Below, one piece after another: positions 53,404 to 57,260 of a stretch of 57,260 nucleotides of DNA. The notes under the pieces were generated by a model, which saw only the letters and a list, made by a program, of their open reading frames with translations, had not been told where the DNA came from and ran no database searches. The stretch lies in NCBI RefSeq assembly GCF_000427785.1, contig NZ_ATYR01000013.1, positions 10,927 to 68,186 on the forward strand. Direction: 5' to 3'. Position 1 is the stretch's first letter. Each line of letters begins with the position of its first letter. Made by a program: the position numbers and the translations under genes. This stretch comes from Massilia alkalitolerans DSM 17462. Lineage in GTDB: Bacteria; Pseudomonadota; Gammaproteobacteria; Burkholderiales; Burkholderiaceae_D.

Positions 53404-54693
53404 TTACCGGCTCGGAACCACCCGCCACACCGTATTCGACAGGTCGTCAGCGACGATCAGCGCACCGCGCGGATCGACGGTGACGCCGACCGGCCGCCCG
53501 CGGGTCTTGCCGTCGGCGTCGCGGAAGCCGGTGACGAAATCGATCGGCTCGCCCGCCGGACGGCCATTCCGGAACGGTACGAAGATCACCTTGTAGCCGA
53601 CCGGATCGGCGCGGTTCCAGCTGCCGTGCTCGCCGACGAAGACGCCGTCGGCATAGGCCTGGCCCATCGCCGGCAGCGAGAACGCCAGGCCGAGCGCGGC
53701 GACGTGCGCACCCAGGCTGTAGTCCGGCTTGACGGCGGCGGCGACCTTCTTCGGATCGCCCGGCTTGACCCGGGTGTCGACGTTCTGGCCCCAATAACTG
53801 TACGGCCAGCCGTAGAAGGCGCCCGGGCGCACCGAAGTCAGGTAGTCCGGCACAAGGTCCGGCCCGATCTCGTCGCGTTCGTTGACCACCGCCCACAACT
53901 GTCCGCTGCCGGGCTGGATCGCCAGGGCCGTCGGGTTGCGCAGGCCGGTCGCATAGGGCTTGTGCGCTCCCGTGGCGGCATCGACCTGCCACACCATGGC
54001 GCGGTCGACTTCCGCTTCCATGCCGCGTTCGGTGATGTTGCTGTTCGAGCCGATGCCGACGTACAGGAAGCGGCCGTCAGGGCTGATCGTGAGCGCCTTG
54101 GTCCAGTGGTGGTTGATCTCGGAAGGCAGCTTGGCGACGCTGCTTGGGGGGGCGCCGGCCTGGGTCTGGCCTTCGGTGTAGTCGAAGCGCACCAGCTCGT
54201 CCTGGTTGGCGACGTAGAGCTTGTTGTCGAAGAAGGCCAGGCCGTAGGGGGCATTCAGCTTGTCGGCGAACACGGTCTGCAGTTCGTACACGCCGTCGCC
54301 ATCGGCATCGCGCAGCAGGGTCAGGCGGTCGCCGCCCTTGACCTTGGTATTGCCCTTCGCCTTGATATAGCCGGCGATCACGTCCTTGGGCTTGAGCTTG
54401 GCCGCGTTGCCGCCACGCCCTTCCGCCACTAGGATGTCGCCGTTCGGCAGCACCAGGGTCTGGCGCGGAATCTTCAGGCCGGTCGCGATCGCGGTGACGC
54501 TGTAGCCCTGCGGGACCGTCGGCTTCTGCTTGCCCCATTCCACGGGCTCGGCGATCTTCATATCGGGCAACAAGCCGCGTTCCGGTGCGGGCAGCTGCGG
54601 ATCCGGGCCGTGGGCCAGCTTGCCGCCTTCCTTGCTGCAAGCGCCCAGCAGCAGGGCCATGCCCAGGAACACGAGGGTCGATGACGGCTTCAT
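53404..54693 (-). CDS. PQQ-dependent sugar dehydrogenase-like lipoprotein (glucose/L-sorbosone dehydrogenase family)
   Basis: 429 residues from ATG 54693. Lipobox LLLGACS, then a six-bladed beta-propeller: GYSVTAIATGLKIPRQTLVLPNGD, LRDADGDGVYE, LNAPYGLAFFDNKLYVAN, HHWTKALTISPDGRFLYVGIGS, YATGLRNPTALAIQP, DYLTSVRPGAFYGWPYSYWG, VFVGEHGSWNR, RPVGVTVDPRGALIVADD. These are the blade motifs of the GSDH/sorbosone dehydrogenase family. It likely oxidises a sugar or aldose in the periplasm. Overlaps the end of the upstream membrane-protein gene by 4 bp. Confidence 0.92.
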   Translation of the reverse strand: MKPSSTLVFLGMALLLGACSKEGGKLAHGPDPQLPAPERGLLPDMKIAEPVEWGKQKPTVPQGYSVTAIATGLKIPRQTLVLPNGDILVAEGRGGNAAKLKPKDVIAGYIKAKGNTKVKGGDRLTLLRDADGDGVYELQTVFADKLNAPYGLAFFDNKLYVANQDELVRFDYTEGQTQAGAPPSSVAKLPSEINHHWTKALTISPDGRFLYVGIGSNSNITERGMEAEVDRAMVWQVDAATGAHKPYATGLRNPTALAIQPGSGQLWAVVNERDEIGPDLVPDYLTSVRPGAFYGWPYSYWGQNVDTRVKPGDPKKVAAAVKPDYSLGAHVAALGLAFSLPAMGQAYADGVFVGEHGSWNRADPVGYKVIFVPFRNGRPAGEPIDFVTGFRDADGKTRGRPVGVTVDPRGALIVADDLSNTVWRVVPSR

Positions 54694-55133
54694 TGCGCAC
54701 CTCCATGGCGTGGAGCGGCTTGCGGAGCGAGTCCCAGCCAGGCCGCGGCAAGGATCAATACGCTGACGACGATCGACAGCACCAGGCCGGTCGGCATCGA
54801 AGCCCACGCGTCTTTCGCATGTTCGAAGGCATTGACCAGTCCCAGCACCCAGGCTGCCAGCAGCACCAGGAAGTACGTCAGTGGACGCCCTGCCTTGCGC
54901 TTTGCCCGCAGCAGGTTCACCAGCGCAAACAGGAGGGCGAGCCCGCTGAACAGCTCGGCGCCGGCCAGGAGCCAGGAGGCGAAGTTGTTCCACTGGATCT
55001 GGTAGGTGTTGTGGTAGGCGATATCGCTCAGCAAGGCGCCTAGGAACAGGGGGACGGACCCCGCAAGCAGGACCGTGTGCAGCAGTCCCGGCGGGCTCCG
55101 GTAGGTCGCGTTGACCGTGGTTTGAGAAGACAT
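54690..55133 (-). CDS. DUF2231-like four-helix membrane protein
   Basis: 147 residues starting at ATG 55133 (MSSQTTVNATYRSPPGLLH) with AGGAAGGA upstream. Four transmembrane helices (TVLLAGSVPLFLGALLSDIAY, WLLAGAELFSGLALLFALVNL, TYFLVLLAAWVLGLVNAF, TGLVLSIVVSVLILAAAWLG). The arrangement fits DUF2231, proteins often paired with sugar dehydrogenases of the type encoded next; the partner may be a membrane electron-transfer or assembly subunit (inference). Confidence 0.85.
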   Translation of the reverse strand: MSSQTTVNATYRSPPGLLHTVLLAGSVPLFLGALLSDIAYHNTYQIQWNNFASWLLAGAELFSGLALLFALVNLLRAKRKAGRPLTYFLVLLAAWVLGLVNAFEHAKDAWASMPTGLVLSIVVSVLILAAAWLGLAPQAAPRHGGAQ

Positions 55134-55286
55134 GACGTGGTCCTTCCTGGATTGGCTTGGCCCGATCTTATCGAAAATGCAAAGAGCATGGCGCATTGTT
55201 GAGCCCAGTGACAATCCGCGACCTTCAAGGCCTGAGGTTCTGGTAACGTCGACATGCACAGTTCAACCAGGAAAGAGACCGGCTTC

Positions 55287-55529
55287 ATGCTGAAATACCT
55301 GATCCGCAGCGCGCTCGTATTGGGTATCGTCGCGGCGCCGATCGCGCCTGCCCGGGCCGACGCCCCTGCCGCCACGGGCGAGCACGACTTCAAGGCCAGC
55401 TCAAATATCAAGTTGCAGGCCCTGAGTCCGCTGCAGCTGGAGAACCTCGCGGTTACCGGCAAGGTGTGGGGTTTTTACTGTGAATCAGGAACCTTCTCAT
55501 TCATCACCAGTCTTACTCATCATGAGTAA
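55287..55529 (+). CDS. Secreted-protein fragment, probably cut by the IS607-type element
   Basis: 80 residues from ATG 55287. The signal peptide MLKYLIRSALVLGIVAAPIAPARA is followed by about 38 plausible residues (HDFKASSNIKLQALSPLQ, then ENLAVTGKVWG), then a run (FYCESGTFSFITSLTHHE) that lies in the leader of the transposase gene and looks like chance reading. The frame ends 8 bp inside tnpA. The simplest reading is a gene interrupted near 55465. The rest would be beyond the window. Confidence 0.5.
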   Translation: MLKYLIRSALVLGIVAAPIAPARADAPAATGEHDFKASSNIKLQALSPLQLENLAVTGKVWGFYCESGTFSFITSLTHHE

Positions 55530-55530
55530 G
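55512..55530. promoter_or_regulatory. Perfect palindrome over the tnpA start codon
   Basis: CTTACTCATcATGAGTAAG has 9-bp perfect arms around a single C; the right arm begins with the tnpA ATG. It can be an operator for TnpA autorepression (its N-terminus is MerR-like) or an mRNA hairpin hiding the start codon. Confidence 0.6.
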
Positions 55531-56145
55531 CTCGTACCCATCAGCGCAGCGGCAAAGACCCCGGGCGTTTCGGTGCGCACCTTGCGCCGCTGGGAAGCGT
55601 CGGGGAGGATGGTCCCGACCAGGACCGCAAGCGGGCAGCGCCGCTACGACCTCGCCGCCCTGCTCCCGGAACAACTGCACGGCGCATCGGGGCCGCGCGC
55701 CACCCTGGCGTATGCGCGTGTCTCGAGTCACGACCAGAAGGGCGACCTCGAACGCCAGAAACAGGTGCTTGAGCTGTACTGTGCCAGCCGGGGCTGGACC
55801 TTCGAGGTGGTGGCAGACCTCGGCTCGGGCATGAACTACCACAAGCGGGGGTTGAAAAAACTGCTCGACGCCATTCTCGCAGGTGGCGTCGGCCGCATCG
55901 TGCTCACGCACAAGGACCGCCTGCTGCGCTTCGGCGCCGCGCTGGTGTTCGCCCTATGCGAGGCGAAGCTGGTCGAGGTGGTCATCATCAACCAGGGCGA
56001 GGAAAGCAGTTTCGAGGAGGAGCTGGCCCTCGACGTGCTCGAGATCGTCACTGTGTTCTCCGCCCGCCTGTACGGAAGCCGAAGCCACAATAACCGCAAG
56101 CCGATCGACGGCGTGCGCAAGGTCGTACAGGAGGCACAGTGCTAG
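55522..56145 (+). CDS. tnpA: IS607-family serine transposase TnpA
   Basis: 207 residues. N-terminal MerR-like helix-turn-helix (SAAAKTPGVSVRTLRRWEASG, then a recognition wing SGQRRYDL) and a resolvase domain with catalytic Ser68 in YARVSSHDQKGDLERQ, IVLTHKDRLLRFG and the C-terminal NRKPIDGVRKVVQ. The frame is intact. The ATG at 55522 gives the family start; the open frame extends to 55480 but without a plausible start. Overlaps tnpB by 7 bp. Confidence 0.94.
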   Translation: MSKLVPISAAAKTPGVSVRTLRRWEASGRMVPTRTASGQRRYDLAALLPEQLHGASGPRATLAYARVSSHDQKGDLERQKQVLELYCASRGWTFEVVADLGSGMNYHKRGLKKLLDAILAGGVGRIVLTHKDRLLRFGAALVFALCEAKLVEVVIINQGEESSFEEELALDVLEIVTVFSARLYGSRSHNNRKPIDGVRKVVQEAQC

Positions 56146-57260
56146 CGGCGCATCGGATCCGGCTCGCCCCGAACAACGCGCAGGCGACCCATCTGGCGCG
56201 CGCAGCCGGCACCGCCCGCTTCGCCTACAACTGGGCGCTGGCCGAGTGGCAGAAGCAATTCCTGGCGCGCCAGAACAACCCGGCGCTCCCGGCCCCCTCG
56301 CAGTTGTCGCTGCGGCGGCAACTGAACGCCGTCAAACGCGACCAGTTTCCCTGGATGCTCGAGGTGACCAAGAACGCGCCGCAGATGGCGATCATCCAGC
56401 TCGGCCAGGCCTTCGAGAATTTTTTTTCGAAACGGGCCAGCTACCCGCGGTTTCGCCGCAAGGGCCGCGACGACCGCTTTACCTTGTCGAACGACCAGTT
56501 CGCCGTGGAGGGCCAACGCATCCGCATCCCGAAGCTGGGTTGGGTCCGCATGCGCGAAGCCCTGCGCTTCACGGGGCGCATCGTTTCGGCCACCATCGCG
56601 CGCCGCGCCGGCCACTGGTACGCCAGCCTCACCGTCGACACCCTTGAGGATCAACCCTTGCCAACTGCCGAGAACCAAGGCGCGGTCGGGGTCGACCTGG
56701 GAATATCGACGCTGGCGACGCTATCAACAGGCGAGAAGTGGCCCGGCCCGAAGGCGCTTCGCGCCCTGCTTGCACGGCTGCGCCGCCTGTCGCGGGCGCT
56801 GTCGCGCAAAGTCAAGGGGGCGAGCAACCGGCGCAAGGCCAAGGACAGGCTGGCCAACTTGCACGCCCGGATCGCGAACGTCCGCGCCGATTTCCTGCAC
56901 AAGCTCACCACAAGCATCACGCGCCGCTTCCATACCATCGGGATCGAGGACCTGAACGTGAAGGGCATGCTGGCCAACCGGCATCTGGCGCGCGCGGTGG
57001 CCGACATGGGATTTTCCGAACTGCGCCGCCAGCTGGAATACAAGGCCGACTGGCGCGGTGGCCAGGTGGTGGTCGCGGACCGCTGGTACCCGAGCAGCAA
57101 GCTGTGCTCGTGCTGTGGGCGTCTGCTGGAAGCGCTCGCCTTGGGAACGCGGCGATGGAGCTGTGCAGGCTGTGGCACGCAGCACGACCGCGACGTGAAT
57201 GCGGCCATCAATTTGAAAAGTGTGGCGGTGAGTTCCACCGTCTCTGCCTGTGGAGGGGAC
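56139..57260 (+). CDS. tnpB: TnpB RNA-guided nuclease of IS607 type, C-terminus beyond the window
   Basis: 374 residues in view, starting at GTG 56139 with AGGAGG 5 nt upstream and overlapping the tnpA stop. The N-terminal helix-turn-helix/wedge part (RIRLAPNNAQATHLARAAG, RFAYNWALAEW) is followed by a RuvC nuclease with Asp186 (VGVDLGIS), Glu270 (GIEDLNVKGM) and Asp352 (HDRDVNAAINL), and a zinc finger with Cys323/326 and Cys342/345. All three catalytic acids and the zinc finger are intact, so it is probably active. TnpB uses a guide RNA from the element's right end, which is not in the window. The ending (VAVSSTVSACGGD) is close to the usual C-terminus. Confidence 0.94.
   Translation, partial: MLAAHRIRLAPNNAQATHLARAAGTARFAYNWALAEWQKQFLARQNNPALPAPSQLSLRRQLNAVKRDQFPWMLEVTKNAPQMAIIQLGQAFENFFSKRASYPRFRRKGRDDRFTLSNDQFAVEGQRIRIPKLGWVRMREALRFTGRIVSATIARRAGHWYASLTVDTLEDQPLPTAENQGAVGVDLGISTLATLSTGEKWPGPKALRALLARLRRLSRALSRKVKGASNRRKAKDRLANLHARIANVRADFLHKLTTSITRRFHTIGIEDLNVKGMLANRHLARAVADMGFSELRRQLEYKADWRGGQVVVADRWYPSSKLCSCCGRLLEALALGTRRWSCAGCGTQHDRDVNAAINLKSVAVSSTVSACGGD

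Larger units (their letters stand above)
55522..57260 (+). mobile_element. IS607-type insertion sequence (tnpA-tnpB), right end outside the window
   Basis: Serine-recombinase TnpA and TnpB overlap in the canonical IS607 order. IS607 elements have no terminal inverted repeats and insert at GG dinucleotides, so the left end cannot be fixed; it lies between about 55460 and 55521, where GTGTGGGGTTTT is a plausible junction. The TnpB frame is still open at the window end. Confidence 0.88.

Overview
The window is high-GC DNA from a betaproteobacterium, most likely Oxalobacteraceae close to Massilia. This rests on gene content and order: ftsK-lolA...rarA, nadE-glnK, hemCDXY followed by ppa, a long rpoD, PEP-CTERM proteins and dense overlapping operons. 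The taxonomic call is inference; no rRNA, tRNA or CRISPR array was seen.

Layout. 0-9 kb: the tail of a beta-helix protein, rarA, a hypothetical gene, an oxidoreductase, a TonB-like protein, lolA, ftsK, then trxB and smr. 9.1-19.5 kb: a signalling neighbourhood with a bacteriophytochrome kinase, a TRIC-type channel, a hybrid histidine kinase translationally coupled to a KaiC-like ATPase, the PII protein glnK, nadE, a FemAB/GNAT protein and an Rcp1-like stand-alone receiver. 19.5-28.9 kb: a LysR regulator divergent from a TonB-dependent receptor, an alpha/beta hydrolase and a complete Liv-type ABC importer, with three matching 6-4-6 dyads in the divergent promoter region. 29-31.8 kb: a PEP-CTERM protein, a small secreted partner and a PA-domain metalloprotease-like protein. 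31.8-39.6 kb: ppa, hemY, hemX, hemD, hemC and divergent ppc. 39.7-44.7 kb: a secreted GHL10-type glycoside hydrolase, two tandem PEP-CTERM paralogues and a frameshifted beta-barrel protein gene. 44.7-49.3 kb: rpoD, a ProQ/FinO protein and a DEDD exonuclease. 49.4-55.2 kb: di- and trihaem cytochromes c, an RlpA-like lipoprotein, an AT-richer patch bracketed by inverted repeats, a membrane protein, a PQQ-type sugar dehydrogenase and its membrane partner. 55.5 kb to the end: an IS607-type element with serine transposase TnpA and TnpB, the latter cut by the window edge.

How parts may work together. The LysR/TonB receptor/hydrolase/Liv set looks like one outer-membrane-to-cytoplasm uptake route for an unidentified organic compound. 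The phytochrome, KaiC-kinase pair and receiver could form a light or energy-state signalling set, but only the KaiC-kinase pair is supported by operon structure. Several non-coding structures stand out: two 101-bp four-hairpin repeats with exchanged arms, a 104-bp REP-pair element, a tandem stop-codon repeat, and a perfect palindrome on the tnpA start codon.
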